This document shows, in pieces, positions 8,513-17,898 of a stretch of DNA of 64,000 nucleotides. Made by a program: the position numbers and the translations under genes. The notes under the pieces are model-generated. The model did not search any database. It worked only from the letters and a program-made list of their open reading frames with translations, and was not told where the DNA came from. This DNA comes from DASYHS01 sp035998295 (GTDB taxonomy: Bacteria; Pseudomonadota; Alphaproteobacteria; Azospirillales; Azospirillaceae): the NCBI RefSeq assembly GCF_035998295.1, contig NZ_DASYHS010000083.1, positions 62,001 through 126,000 on the forward strand, given 5' to 3'. Numbering within the stretch: the stretch's first letter is position 1; each line of letters opens with the position of its first letter.

Positions 8513-10338
8513 TGCGGGTTCTCCAGCTCCTCGCGCAGCGTCTCCAGCTCCAGCCAGCGCTCCTCCGCCGCCTCGAGTTCCGCCTGCGCCCCGGTGAGCC
8601 GCTCGCCCAGTTCCGTGAACCGCTCCGGCGCGCGCGCGAACAGGTCCGGATCGCCGAGCCCCGCCTCGATCCGCCGGATCTCGGCCGCCAGTGCGTCCAT
8701 GCGCGCCGGCAGGCCCTCCAGCTCGCGCTGCTCGCGGTAGCCCAGCTTGCGCTTCGGCTTCGGCGCCGCGGGGGCGGCTTCGGCCCGCCTGGGCTTCTGG
8801 CCGGCCTTCGCCGGTTCGGCGGCGCGCGGCCGGCGCTGCACGAGGTAGTCGGAATAGCCGCCCGCGTATTCCTGGACGTCGCCGTCGCCCTCGACCGCGA
8901 TCACCGAGGTGACGAGCCGGTCCAGGAAGTCGCGGTCGTGGCTGACCAGCAGCAAGGTGCCGTCGTAGTCGCTGAGCACCTCTTCCAGCAGGTCGAGCGT
9001 GTCCATGTCGAGGTCGTTGGTCGGCTCGTCCAGGATCATCAGGTTCGACGGCCGGGCGAACAGGGTCGCCAGCAGCAGCCGGTTGCGCTCCCCGCCCGAC
9101 AGGCTGCGGACCGGGCTGTCCTTGTAGGCGGGATCGAACAGGAAGTCCTTCATGTAGCTGGCGACGTGCTTGGTCTGGCCGCCGACCTGGACCGTGTCGC
9201 CGCCGCCCGGGCACAGCGTGCCCTGCACGGTCGCGTCCAGGTCGAGGTTCGCCCGGCGCTGGTCGAAATAGACCGGCTGGAGGTTGACGCCCAGGCGCAC
9301 CGTCCCGCCGTCGGGTGCCGCCTGTCCGGTCAGCATGCGCAGCAGCGTCGTCTTGCCGGCGCCGTTCGGGCCCAGGATGCCGACGCGGTCGCCGCGCAGG
9401 ATGCGGGTGGAGAAGTCGCGGACGACCACGCGCGGCCCGTCCGGCGTGTCGAACGCCTTGGACAGGTGCTCGGCCTCGACGACGAGGCGGCCGCTGGTCT
9501 CGCCTTCCGTGACGCTCATGCGGACCTGCTGGCCGCCCCTGGTCCGCTCGGCCCGGTCGCGCCGGAGCTGCTGCAGCGCCCGGACCCGGCCCATGTTGCG
9601 CGTGCGCCGCGCGCTGATGCCCTCGCGCAGCCACTTCGTCTCGGCGACGATCTTGCGGTCGAGCTTGTGCGCCGCCTCCTCCTCGGTGGCGAAGACCTCC
9701 TGCTGCCACGCCTCGAAGTCGGAGAAGCGGCGCTCGGTCTCGCGCAGGCTGCCGCGGTCGAGCCACAGCGTGCGCCGCGCGAGCGCGTTGAGGAACGCCC
9801 GGTCGTGGCTGATCAGCAGCAGCGCGCCCCGGTAGCTCTGGAGCTCTCCCTCCAGCCATTCGATCGTCGGCAGGTCGAGATGGTTCGTCGGCTCGTCCAG
9901 CAGCAGCACGTCGGGGTCGCCGACCAGCGCCTGGGCCAGGGCCGCGCGCCGCGCCTCGCCGCCGGACAGCCCGCCGGGCGCCGCGGCGCCGTCGAGCTGC
10001 AGCCGGTCGAGCACGGCGTCGGCGCGGTGGACCTGGTCGCGCTCCTCGGCCGGCAGGCCGCGCAGGACGAAGTCGGTGACGCTGGCGCAGCCGGAGAAGT
10101 CCGGCTCCTGGGCCAGGTAGGCGATCCTCGTGCCGGGCTGCACGAAGCGCTCGCCGCCGTCGAGCGCCGTGGCGCCGATCACGACCTTCATCAGCGTCGA
10201 CTTGCCGCTGCCGTTGCGTCCGACCAGGCAGGCCTTGTCGCCGCGCACGAGGCCGAGGTCGACGCCCTCGAACAGCGGCCGGCCGCCGAACGTGATCGTT
10301 GCGCCGCGCAGCGCGACGAGGGGGGAGGGGGGTGCCAT
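8509..10338 (-). CDS. uup: ABC-F family ATPase, Uup type
   Basis: This 609-residue soluble protein has two ABC ATPase cassettes in one chain and no membrane segment. Walker A motifs are GRNGSGKST (first half) and GPNGAGKTT (second half); signature motifs are LSGGEARRAAL and LSGGERNRLLL; Walker B ends in DEPTNHLD and DEPTNDLD. The C-terminal 90 residues form an arginine/glutamate-rich coiled coil, the Uup-type extension known to bind DNA. ABC-F proteins act on the ribosome, and Uup has been linked to branched DNA and ribosome assembly. It is transcribed with the EamA transporter. Confidence 0.93.
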   Translation of the reverse strand: MAPPSPLVALRGATITFGGRPLFEGVDLGLVRGDKACLVGRNGSGKSTLMKVVIGATALDGGERFVQPGTRIAYLAQEPDFSGCASVTDFVLRGLPAEERDQVHRADAVLDRLQLDGAAAPGGLSGGEARRAALAQALVGDPDVLLLDEPTNHLDLPTIEWLEGELQSYRGALLLISHDRAFLNALARRTLWLDRGSLRETERRFSDFEAWQQEVFATEEEAAHKLDRKIVAETKWLREGISARRTRNMGRVRALQQLRRDRAERTRGGQQVRMSVTEGETSGRLVVEAEHLSKAFDTPDGPRVVVRDFSTRILRGDRVGILGPNGAGKTTLLRMLTGQAAPDGGTVRLGVNLQPVYFDQRRANLDLDATVQGTLCPGGGDTVQVGGQTKHVASYMKDFLFDPAYKDSPVRSLSGGERNRLLLATLFARPSNLMILDEPTNDLDMDTLDLLEEVLSDYDGTLLLVSHDRDFLDRLVTSVIAVEGDGDVQEYAGGYSDYLVQRRPRAAEPAKAGQKPRRAEAAPAAPKPKRKLGYREQRELEGLPARMDALAAEIRRIEAGLGDPDLFARAPERFTELGERLTGAQAELEAAEERWLELETLREELENPQ

Positions 10339-10368
10339 GGATTGCTGCTCGTGTCGTGTCGGGGGCGC

Positions 10369-11112
10369 TCAGGGCGCTTCGGCGTGGACCATCGTCCGGG
10401 CGCGGCGGATGCGGTCGTAGGCGTCGTTGATCGCGGCGAGCTTGTCGTTCGCGATGCGGACGCATTCCGGCGGCACGCCTTCGGCCACCAGGCGGTCGGG
10501 GTGGTATTCGCGGACGAGCCGGCGATGCGCCGCCTTGACCTCGTCCATCGTCGCGGCGGGGGCGAGGCCGAGCACGGCGTGCGGATCGTCGGCGTCCGCG
10601 GCGCCGTTGCCCGCCCGGATGCGCCGGAACTCCTCCTCGCCGAAGCCGAAGATCCCGGCGACCGCCCCCAGATAGGCGAGCTCGGCCCGGTTGATCTCGC
10701 CGTCGGCGCGCGCGATGTGGAACAACCCGTCCAGCAGCTCCTCCAGCACGGCCGGATGGCCGCGCAGGAGCTTGGCGATCTGGCGGGCGTAGGGCTCGAA
10801 CCCCGTGCTGTCGCGCTTGGCCCGGTCGTAGAGCCAGGCGACGTTGCGCATCTCCTCCGGCGGCACGTGGAACACCTGCCTGAACGCCGTGACCTCGTGG
10901 CGCGACACGACGCCGTCGGCCTTGGCCAGCTTCGCTCCGAGCACGATCGTGCCGATCGTGAACGCGACCTGCCGCGTCAGCTCCTGGGCGTCCGTCCTGT
11001 CGGCGGACGCGGACGCGCCGCGGGACCGGCGGACGGCGCCCAGCAGCGCGCCCACCGGCCCGTCGAGCGCCAGCTTCGCGGCGCGGTCCAGGATGGTTCC
11101 CCAGAAGCTCAT
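10369..11112 (-). CDS. DjlA-like co-chaperone (TerB domain plus C-terminal J domain)
   Basis: This 247-residue protein has a TerB-like helical domain with FTIGTIVLGAKLAKADGVVS and HIARADGEINRAEL, followed by a C-terminal J domain (DDPHAVLGLAPAATMDEVKAAHR) containing REYHPDRL, the HPD tripeptide that stimulates DnaK ATPase. This matches DjlA, though the usual N-terminal membrane helix is weak. The start at 11112 (MSFWGTILDRAA) is preferred; an ATG at 11124 is also possible. The gene sits just upstream of uup in the same direction. Confidence 0.88.
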   Translation of the reverse strand: MSFWGTILDRAAKLALDGPVGALLGAVRRSRGASASADRTDAQELTRQVAFTIGTIVLGAKLAKADGVVSRHEVTAFRQVFHVPPEEMRNVAWLYDRAKRDSTGFEPYARQIAKLLRGHPAVLEELLDGLFHIARADGEINRAELAYLGAVAGIFGFGEEEFRRIRAGNGAADADDPHAVLGLAPAATMDEVKAAHRRLVREYHPDRLVAEGVPPECVRIANDKLAAINDAYDRIRRARTMVHAEAP

Positions 11113-11202
11113 GGGAACGAGCATAGAGAAACCGGTTCCGCGGGTCCAACCCGCGTCGATGCGCCATGCCTGCGGCCGGCGCATGGATGGCAGGCGGGCA
11201 TG

Positions 11203-11982
11203 TCAGGACGGCGGCAGCCGCTCCGGCCCGATGCGGCCGAGGCCCGGGAGCTTGAAGGCGAAGTCGAGCGGGTCCACCCCGACCGTGAGGCCGAGCAGGT
11301 TGAACTCGACCCCTTCCTCCCGCGCGGCCAGGACGCCGACCAGGCCGAACAGGTTCACCTGCCAGCCGGTGCCGCTCGGCGCCGGTGCCGCGATGCGGGG
11401 GCCCAGATAGTCCTTGCCCAGCGCGTTCGGCGGCAGGTCGGCGCGCAGCTCCGGCACGGCGCGCGCGACCCAGGCAACGAAGGTGTTGCTGTTCGGCCCG
11501 GGCCAGATGCGGTACGTGTCCGCGAACGGGTAGGCGCGTGCCGCCGCCGCGATCTTCGGGATCGCCGCGGCGGCTTCGGCGCCGCGCAACTCGGCGACGA
11601 TCTCCGGCGTCTGGCCGAACCAGTGCCCGTCCGGCGTGCGCTGGCCGATCGCCACCGCCGGCATGCCGCGCAGGACGCGCCAGCCGATCACCTCGTACAC
11701 GGTGTAGGCGTCCGCCCCCTCGGGCTTGGCGGCGAACCAGGTATGCACGCCGAAGGCGCCGCGCCAGGAGAAGGCGCGCGCCGCGTAGAGCTGAACGACC
11801 GCCTCCGGCGTCGTGGCCGGGTCCGGCGCCAGCCCGGCCGACCCGCGATGCGCCGTCGCCCAGTTCCCGCCCACCAGCACCGTCCCCGACGCGATGACCC
11901 AGGCCGGTCCCGCCAGCAGCAGGGCCAGGACGACCAGCACCGAGAACAGCAGGGTCATGGTCATGCGGAATGGCTCTGGCAT
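11203..11982 (-). CDS. DUF3750 domain protein
   Basis: This 259-residue protein has an N-terminal hydrophobic anchor (LLFSVLVVLALLLAGPAW) and a periplasmic domain. AARAFSWRGAFGVHTWFAAK followed by YTVYEVIGWRVLRG matches the DUF3750 family. The pair WPGPNSNTF and an RGMP turn suggest a papain-like or hydrolase-like fold, but the function is not known. Initiation at a methionine six residues further in (11964) is equally possible. Confidence 0.8.
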   Translation of the reverse strand: MPEPFRMTMTLLFSVLVVLALLLAGPAWVIASGTVLVGGNWATAHRGSAGLAPDPATTPEAVVQLYAARAFSWRGAFGVHTWFAAKPEGADAYTVYEVIGWRVLRGMPAVAIGQRTPDGHWFGQTPEIVAELRGAEAAAAIPKIAAAARAYPFADTYRIWPGPNSNTFVAWVARAVPELRADLPPNALGKDYLGPRIAAPAPSGTGWQVNLFGLVGVLAAREEGVEFNLLGLTVGVDPLDFAFKLPGLGRIGPERLPPS

Positions 11983-12086
11983 GGGGCGTCCGGTGGGAAG
12001 GCGGCGACTGGGCGTCCAGTCTCGCCCGCCCGCGTGGCGGGAAGATGGCGGAGTTCTCCGTCCGCGGCTTCCCGCGGGCCGCCTTC

Positions 12087-13319
12087 CTAGGATACGAGCG
12101 CAGCCTGCCCCAGCTCGGCGGCGAGCGGGCCGGCGAGGTCGCCGCGCGTCCCGACCGCAACCTCGCCGAGGCCGAGCCAGCCCGACAGCATGCGCAGCGC
12201 GGCCGCGAGCGCCGCCACCGCTTCAGGCGCGATCAGGCCCGGCTCCGCGAACGCCGCCGGCACCCGCAAGGTGCGGGCTTGGCGGTCGGACTTCAGGTCG
12301 ACCCGCGCGACCAGCCGGTCGCCGTACAGGAAGGGCAGCACGTAGTAGCCGTGCTCGCGCTTCTCCGCCGGCGTGTAGAGGGCGAGCCGGTAGCGGAACC
12401 CGAACAGCCGCTCGGTCCGGTCGCGCTCCCAGATCAGCGAATCGAAGGGCGACAGCAGGGCCGAGGCGCGGATGCGGCGCGGTGCGCGCGCCTGCGGGTC
12501 CAGGTAGGCGTCCTGGGACCAGCCCTCGACCTTCGCCGGCAGCAGGCCGCCCGCCTCGACCAGTTCCGCGATCCGGGCGCGGGTCACCTCCGGCTTCAGG
12601 CGGAAATAGTCGCGCAGGTCGCGCTCGGTCGCGACGCCGTGCGCCTTGGCCGCGAGCGACACCAGCGCGCGCTGGGCGTCCTCGCGCGCCGGCGTCGGCA
12701 TGGCGGCCACCTCGGCCGGCAGGACGCGCTCGGGCAGGTCGTAGAGCCGCTCGAACCCGCGCCGGCCGGCGGTCGTGACCAGCCCGGCCCAGAACAGCCA
12801 TTCCAGCGCGCTCTTGCCGTCGCTCCAGCCCCACCACGGGCCGCCGCGCGGGCCGGCCTGCTCCAGGTCGCCCGCTCCCAGCGGACCGCGGCGCTCGACC
12901 TCGCGCAGGATCGCGGCGACGAAGTCCGCGCGCTCGCGCCCGAACCGCGCGAGGCCGCCATACATGCCCTCGCCGCGCCGCGCGTCCGCCATGCGCCAGC
13001 GCATCAGCGGCTGGATGGCGACCGGCATCAGCGACGCCTCGTGGCCCCAGTACTCGAACAGCCGCCGGCGCGCGCGCGGCCCCCAGGCCGCGCGGTCCAG
13101 CAGCTCCGGCGAATAGGCGCCGAGGCGGGAGAAGGCCGGCAGGTAGTGCGAGCGCACCAGCACGTTGACGGCGTCGATCTGGAAGACCGCGACGCGGTCG
13201 AGCACGCGCGCGAGATGGCGCTGGTCGGTGGCGGCGGCGGGGGAACGGTCGGCGAAGCCCTGGGCGGCGAGCGCGATGCGGCGGGCCTCGGCGGCGGAGA
13301 GGGTCGTTGCGGTGGTCAT
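12087..13319 (-). CDS. YcaQ/AlkX-type winged-helix DNA glycosylase (HTH_42)
   Basis: This 410-residue protein has the HTH_42 fold: EARRIALAAQG, VFQIDAVNVLVRSHYLP near 45-61, FEYWGHEASLMP, and a C-terminal WERDRTERLFGFRYRLALYTPAEKR stretch with HGYYVLPFL. E. coli YcaQ (AlkX) unhooks interstrand DNA cross-links. That clade carries a Q-hydrophobic-D motif where AlkZ has QxQ; here it is Q47-I48-D49. The start at 13319 (MTTATTLS) is chosen because the upstream extension is arginine-rich and unconserved in appearance. Confidence 0.85.
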   Translation of the reverse strand: MTTATTLSAAEARRIALAAQGFADRSPAAATDQRHLARVLDRVAVFQIDAVNVLVRSHYLPAFSRLGAYSPELLDRAAWGPRARRRLFEYWGHEASLMPVAIQPLMRWRMADARRGEGMYGGLARFGRERADFVAAILREVERRGPLGAGDLEQAGPRGGPWWGWSDGKSALEWLFWAGLVTTAGRRGFERLYDLPERVLPAEVAAMPTPAREDAQRALVSLAAKAHGVATERDLRDYFRLKPEVTRARIAELVEAGGLLPAKVEGWSQDAYLDPQARAPRRIRASALLSPFDSLIWERDRTERLFGFRYRLALYTPAEKREHGYYVLPFLYGDRLVARVDLKSDRQARTLRVPAAFAEPGLIAPEAVAALAAALRMLSGWLGLGEVAVGTRGDLAGPLAAELGQAALVS

Positions 13320-13370
13320 GGCACCCAGTAATGCCACAGCCGCGGTGCTACGGGCAGACCTCTCTCGCAT

Positions 13371-13392
13371 CCCGCCTGTTGCCCGCCTGTTG
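13371..13392. repeat. Exact 11-bp tandem duplication
   Basis: CCCGCCTGTTG occurs twice in a row in the divergent intergenic region between the glycosylase gene and the 5-oxoprolinase gene. Confidence 0.85.
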
Positions 13393-13419
13393 GAAGAGGC
13401 GGATGCGATCGACGTTGAT

Positions 13420-13435
13420 GATTTGTCGATAAATC
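13420..13435. promoter_or_regulatory. Palindrome upstream of the 5-oxoprolinase gene
   Basis: GATTT-GTCGAT-AAATC is 14/16 symmetric around a central TCGA and lies about 40 bp before the start codon of the fused oxoprolinase. Its form resembles operators of GntR-type repressors, but no cognate regulator is adjacent. It is only a candidate. Confidence 0.4.
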
Positions 13436-13475
13436 GTCATTATCGCCCCGGCAGAACCCCGAGGAGAATGGACGG

Positions 13476-16400
13476 ATGTCCGTCAACGGCAGCACCGGCG
13501 AGGCCGGCAGGACGACGGGACGGTGGCAGTTCTGGATCGATCGCGGCGGCACCTTCACCGACGTCGTCGCGCGTCGGCCCGACGGCTCGGTCGTCACCCA
13601 CAAGCTGCTGTCGGAGAACCCCGAGCGCTACCCCGACGCCGCGATCCAGGGCATGCGCGACCTGCTCGGCCTGCGCAAGGGCGAGCCGTTCCCCGCCGAA
13701 GGGATCGAGGCCGTGAAGATGGGGACGACGGTCGCGACCAACGCGCTGCTGGAGCGCAAGGGCGAGCCGACGGTCCTGCTGGTCACCGAGGGGTTCGGCG
13801 ACGCGCTGCGCATCGGCTACCAGGCGCGCCCCGACATCTTCGCCCGGCGCATCGTCCTGCCGGAGCTGCTCTATTCCCGCGTGGTCGAGGTCCCCGGGCG
13901 CTACGCCGCCGAGGGGGAGGAACTGGCCCCGGTCGACCTGGACGCCGCCCGGCGCGGGCTGCAGGAGGCCTGGGACGCCGGCATCCGCGCGGTCGCGATC
14001 GCGTTCATCCACGCCTACCGCCATCCCGCCCACGAGAAGGCGGTGGCGGCGCTGGCGCGGTCCATGGGATTCCCGCAGGTCTCCGTCAGCCATGAGGTCA
14101 GCCCCCTGATGAAGCTGGTCGGGCGCGGCGACACCACGGTCGTCGACGCCTACCTGTCGCCGATCCTCCGGCGCTACGTCGACCGGGTGGCATCCGAGCT
14201 TGGCGACGTCCGGCTGATGTTCATGCAGTCCAACGGCGGCCTGACCGACGCCCGGCTGTTCCAGGGCAAGGACGCGATCCTCTCGGGCCCCGCGGGCGGC
14301 ATCGTCGGCGCGGTGCGGACCAGCGAGATGGCCGGGTTCGACCGCATCATCGGCTTCGACATGGGCGGCACCAGCACCGACGTGTCGCATTTCGCCGGCG
14401 AGTACGAGCGCACCTTCGAGACGGTCGTCGCCGGCGTGCGCATGCGCGCGCCGATGATGCGGATCAACACGGTCGCGGCCGGCGGCGGCTCGATCTGCAG
14501 CTTCGACGGCGCGCGCCTGCGCGTCGGGCCCGAGAGCGCCGGCGCCAATCCCGGCCCTGCCTGCTACCGGCGCGGCGGCCCGCTCACCGTGACCGACTGC
14601 AACGTGATGGCCGGCAAGCTCCATCCGGAGTTCTTCCCCCACGTCTTCGGCCCCGACGCGGACCAGCCGCTCGACGCCGACGCGGTGCGCGCCCGCTTCG
14701 CCGATCTCGCCGACGAGATGGCGCGCGCGACCGGCGCCCGGCGCAGCGAGGTGGAGATCGCGGAGGGCTTCCTGCGGATCGCGGTCGAGAACATGGCCAA
14801 CGCGATCAAGCAGATCTCGGTCCAGCGCGGCTACGACGTCACCCGCTACACCCTGGCCTGCTTCGGCGGCGCCGGCGGCCAGCACGCCTGCCTGGTCGCC
14901 GACGCGCTCGGCATGACGCGGGTGTTCATCCATCCCTTCGCCGGCGTGCTGTCCGCCTACGGCATGGGCCTGGCCGACACCGTCGCGATCCGCGAGCTGT
15001 CGCTGGAGATGCGGCTGTCGCCCGACACGATGGCGATGGTGAACACGCACCTGACCAGCCTCGCCGACGACGGCCGGGGCGAGCTGGCGCGCCAGGGGTT
15101 CGATCCCGCGGGGGTCGAGGTGATCGGCCGGGTCCACGTGAAGTACGAGGGCACCGACACGGCGCTGGTCGTGCCCGCCGGCAGCCTGGAGGAGATCGTC
15201 GCCGGCTTCGAGGACGCCCACCGGCGCCGCTACGGCTTCGCGATGCCGGCCAAGCCGCTGGTCGTCGAGGCCGTCTCGGTAGAGGCGGTCGGCCACACCG
15301 AGCGCGTCGCCGACCCCGAGCTGGCCGAGACCGCGTCCGGCCCGGCCGAACCCATCGCCGGCGTCCGCGCGTTCATGGCCGGCGAGACCCGCGACACCCC
15401 CGTCTACGACCGCGACACGCTGCGGCCCGGCCATGCCGTCGACGGCCCGGCGATCATCCGCGAGGCGACGGCGACCACCGTGGTCGAGCCCGGCTGGCGG
15501 GCCGAGGTGACCGGGCGCAACCACCTCGTGATGAACCGGGTGGCGGCACTGCCGTCCCGGGTCGCGGTCGGCACCGAGGTCGACCCGGTGATGCTGGAGG
15601 TGTTCAACAACCTCTTCATGTCGATCGCCGAGCAGATGGGCGTGACGCTGGAGAACACCGCCTATTCCGTCAACATCAAGGAACGCCTCGACTTCTCCTG
15701 CGCGGTGTTCGACGCCGACGGCGGGCTGATCGCGAACGCCCCGCACATGCCCGTCCATCTCGGCAGCATGGGCGAGAGCGTGCGCGCCGTGATCGCGCGC
15801 CGCGCCGGCACGATGAAGCCGGGCGACGCCTACATGCTGAACGATCCCTACAACGGCGGCACGCACCTGCCGGACATCACCGTGATCACCCCGGTCTTCG
15901 ACGACCGGGGCGAGCGCGTGCTGTTCTACGTCGCCAGCCGCGGCCACCACGCCGACATCGGCGGCATTACGCCGGGCTCCATGCCGCCCGACAGCCGCAC
16001 GATCGGGGACGAAGGCATCCTGATCGACAACTTCCTGCTGGTCGAGCATGGGGAGTTCCGCGAGGACGCGGTGGTGGCGCTGCTGCGTTCCGGCCCCCAT
16101 CCCGCGCGCAACCCCGTCCAGAACGTCGGCGACCTCAAGGCCCAGCTCGCCGCGAACGAGAAGGGGGTGCGGGAGCTGCGCAGGATGGTGGAGCATTTCG
16201 GCCTCGACACCGTCTGGGCCTACATGCGCCACGTCCAGGACAACGCCGAGGAGCAGGTGCGCCGCGTGCTCGACGTGCTGAAGGACGGCGAGTTCGTCCA
16301 GGAGCTGGACAACGGTGCCGCGATCCGGGTGCGGATCTCGATCGACAAGGCCGCCCGCAGCGCGCGCGTCGACTTCACCGGCACCAGCCCGCAGCTCGAC

Positions 16401-17123
16401 AGCAACTTCAACGCGCCGGCCGCGGTGTGCCGCGCCGCCGTCCTCTACGTCTTCCGCACGCTCGTGGACGACGACATCCCGCTCAACGACGGCTGCCTGA
16501 AGCCGCTCGAGATCGTGATCCCGGAAGGCTCGATGCTGTCGCCGCGCTTGCCCGCGGCGGTCGTGGCCGGCAACGTCGAGACGTCGCAATGCGTCACCGA
16601 CGCGCTGTACGGGGCGCTCGGCGTCATGGCGGCGGCGCAGGGCACCATGAACAACTTCACCTTCGGCAACGAACGGCACCAGTACTACGAGACGATCTGC
16701 GGCGGCTCGGGCGCCGGGCCCGGTTTCGACGGCACGGACGCGGTGCACACGCACATGACCAACTCCCGCCTCACCGACCCGGAGGTGCTGGAATGGCGCT
16801 TCCCGGTCCTGCTGGAATCGTTCCGCATACGCAAGGGGTCCGGCGGCGTCGGGCGGCACCGCGGCGGCGACGGCACGGTCCGGCGCATGCGCTTTCGCGA
16901 GGAGATGACGGCGGCGATCCTGTCGAACCACCGCCGCGTCCCGCCCTTCGGGCTGGAGGGCGGTGGCCCCGGGGCGACCGGCGCCTGCCGGGTCGAGCGG
17001 GCCGACGGCCGCGTCGAGGCCCTCGGGCCCACCGACAGGGCGGACATGCGGCCGGGCGACGTGTTCGTCGTCGAAACTCCCGGCGGGGGCGGCTATGGTG
17101 AACCGACCCCGGGAGGCGGCTGA
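13476..17123 (+). CDS. 5-oxoprolinase (ATP-hydrolysing), HyuA-HyuB fusion
   Basis: This enzyme opens 5-oxo-L-proline to glutamate with ATP; related fusions act on hydantoins. At 1215 residues it has the length of the fused oxoprolinase family. The N-terminal HyuA half starts with WIDRGGTFTDVV (ASKHA phosphate loop) and has GTTVATNALLER, FMQSNGGL, GPAGGIVGA and FDMGGTSTDVS. The HyuB half begins near residue 700 and contains NAPHMPVHLGSMGESV, LNDPYNGGTHLPDI and GGSGAGPGFDGTDAV. It ends 40 bp before a truncated transporter gene. True hydantoinase activity cannot be excluded. Confidence 0.9.
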   Translation: MSVNGSTGEAGRTTGRWQFWIDRGGTFTDVVARRPDGSVVTHKLLSENPERYPDAAIQGMRDLLGLRKGEPFPAEGIEAVKMGTTVATNALLERKGEPTVLLVTEGFGDALRIGYQARPDIFARRIVLPELLYSRVVEVPGRYAAEGEELAPVDLDAARRGLQEAWDAGIRAVAIAFIHAYRHPAHEKAVAALARSMGFPQVSVSHEVSPLMKLVGRGDTTVVDAYLSPILRRYVDRVASELGDVRLMFMQSNGGLTDARLFQGKDAILSGPAGGIVGAVRTSEMAGFDRIIGFDMGGTSTDVSHFAGEYERTFETVVAGVRMRAPMMRINTVAAGGGSICSFDGARLRVGPESAGANPGPACYRRGGPLTVTDCNVMAGKLHPEFFPHVFGPDADQPLDADAVRARFADLADEMARATGARRSEVEIAEGFLRIAVENMANAIKQISVQRGYDVTRYTLACFGGAGGQHACLVADALGMTRVFIHPFAGVLSAYGMGLADTVAIRELSLEMRLSPDTMAMVNTHLTSLADDGRGELARQGFDPAGVEVIGRVHVKYEGTDTALVVPAGSLEEIVAGFEDAHRRRYGFAMPAKPLVVEAVSVEAVGHTERVADPELAETASGPAEPIAGVRAFMAGETRDTPVYDRDTLRPGHAVDGPAIIREATATTVVEPGWRAEVTGRNHLVMNRVAALPSRVAVGTEVDPVMLEVFNNLFMSIAEQMGVTLENTAYSVNIKERLDFSCAVFDADGGLIANAPHMPVHLGSMGESVRAVIARRAGTMKPGDAYMLNDPYNGGTHLPDITVITPVFDDRGERVLFYVASRGHHADIGGITPGSMPPDSRTIGDEGILIDNFLLVEHGEFREDAVVALLRSGPHPARNPVQNVGDLKAQLAANEKGVRELRRMVEHFGLDTVWAYMRHVQDNAEEQVRRVLDVLKDGEFVQELDNGAAIRVRISIDKAARSARVDFTGTSPQLDSNFNAPAAVCRAAVLYVFRTLVDDDIPLNDGCLKPLEIVIPEGSMLSPRLPAAVVAGNVETSQCVTDALYGALGVMAAAQGTMNNFTFGNERHQYYETICGGSGAGPGFDGTDAVHTHMTNSRLTDPEVLEWRFPVLLESFRIRKGSGGVGRHRGGDGTVRRMRFREEMTAAILSNHRRVPPFGLEGGGPGATGACRVERADGRVEALGPTDRADMRPGDVFVVETPGGGGYGEPTPGGG

Positions 17124-17163
17124 CCGGACCGGGGGCGCTCCACCTCCGCCGGGGACCGCCGCG

Positions 17164-17328
17164 ATGCCGGACGCTTCCAACCTCGCCCTGTTCCTCGTGG
17201 CCGTGCTGGCGCTCAACCTGACGCCGGGGCCGGACATGCTGTTCTGCTTCGCCAACGGCGTCGGCCGCGGCCGGCCGGCCGGCGCGGTCGCCGCGCGCCT
17301 CGTCCTGGGCGGCGGGAGGACGGCGTGA
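17164..17328 (+). pseudogene. LysE/RhtB exporter remnant (N-terminal 54 residues only)
   Basis: The short frame reads like the start of a LysE-family amino-acid exporter: a hydrophobic helix (LALFLVAVLALNLTPGPDM) with the family LTPGPDM motif and then FANGVGRGRPAGAVAA. Normal members have about 205 residues and six helices. Here the frame stops after 54 codons and nothing of the remaining helices follows in any frame, because the next gene starts in a 4-bp overlap (GTGA). It is most simply a deletion remnant. Confidence 0.7.
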
Positions 17329-17831
17329 CCCGGCCGATCGTCTCCTCCGCGCATCTGGTGTCCGAAGGTGCGGCCGAGCTCAGCGAGTTCGAGTTCGGGC
17401 TGATGATCGCCCACGGCGCCTTCAGCCGCTGGATCGTGCGCTGCATGACGGCAGCTGGCGTTCCTGACGTGTCCGCCCTCGACGTGATGGTGCTACACTC
17501 GATCAACCATCGTAACCGGGAAAAGCGGATCGGCGACGTATGCCTGGTCCTGAACGTGGAAGACACCCACCTCGTCAGCTACGCGTTGAGGAAGCTCGAG
17601 CGCCTGGGCCTCGTCTCGCGCCGTCGCCGCGGCAAGGAGGTGTTCTACGCCGCGACCGAGGCCGGCCAGGACGCGTGCCGGCGCTACCGCGAGGTGCGGG
17701 AGGCCTGCCTGATCGAGGCGCTGTCGGCCCTGGGCGGCATCGACAACGCGGAGATCGGCGGCCTCGCCCGCGCGTTGCGCGCGCTGTCCGGGCTCTACGA
17801 CCAAGCCGCGCGCTCCGCCGCCTCGCTGTGA
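17325..17831 (+). CDS. MarR-like winged-helix regulator
   Basis: This 168-residue protein has a central winged helix: FSRWIVRCMTAAGVPDVSALDVMVLHSI, then IGDVCLVLNVEDTHLVSYALRKLERLGLVSRRRRGKEVFY, where the second part looks like the recognition helix and wing. The pattern fits the MarR-type branch with an HTH of COG5631 type. It starts with GTG in overlap with the lysE remnant and precedes an FAD oxidase gene, which it may control. No effector can be read from the sequence. Confidence 0.8.
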   Translation: MTRPIVSSAHLVSEGAAELSEFEFGLMIAHGAFSRWIVRCMTAAGVPDVSALDVMVLHSINHRNREKRIGDVCLVLNVEDTHLVSYALRKLERLGLVSRRRRGKEVFYAATEAGQDACRRYREVREACLIEALSALGGIDNAEIGGLARALRALSGLYDQAARSAASL

Positions 17832-17844
17832 TCCGTCCCGGCCC

Positions 17845-17886
17845 GATCCCCTTCAGCCAGATCCCCTTCAGCCAGATCCCCTTCAG
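17845..17886. repeat. 15-bp tandem repeat (2.8 copies) abutting a ribosome binding site
   Basis: GATCCCCTTCAGCCA is repeated at 17845, 17860 and 17875 (the last copy truncated). The repeat runs directly into AGGAGG at 17885-17890, eight bases before the start codon of the FAD oxidase gene. Confidence 0.92.
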
Positions 17887-17898
17887 GAGGAAACGCCC

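Noticed and set aside
8938..12090. Long plus-strand frame opposite uup, djlA-like and DUF3750
   Set aside because: It spans three well-supported minus-strand genes and has shadow-frame composition.
13440..17414. Very long open frame on the minus strand opposite the 5-oxoprolinase gene (about 1320 codons)
   Set aside because: The plus strand carries a complete, motif-rich oxoprolinase. The minus frame reads as low-complexity Arg/Ala/Asp/His sequence, a common shadow in high-GC DNA.
17325..17831. MarR-like protein as the regulator of the halogenation cluster
   Set aside because: It is separated from the cluster by two unrelated genes and is transcribed towards the FAD oxidase; nothing links it to the three promoter modules.
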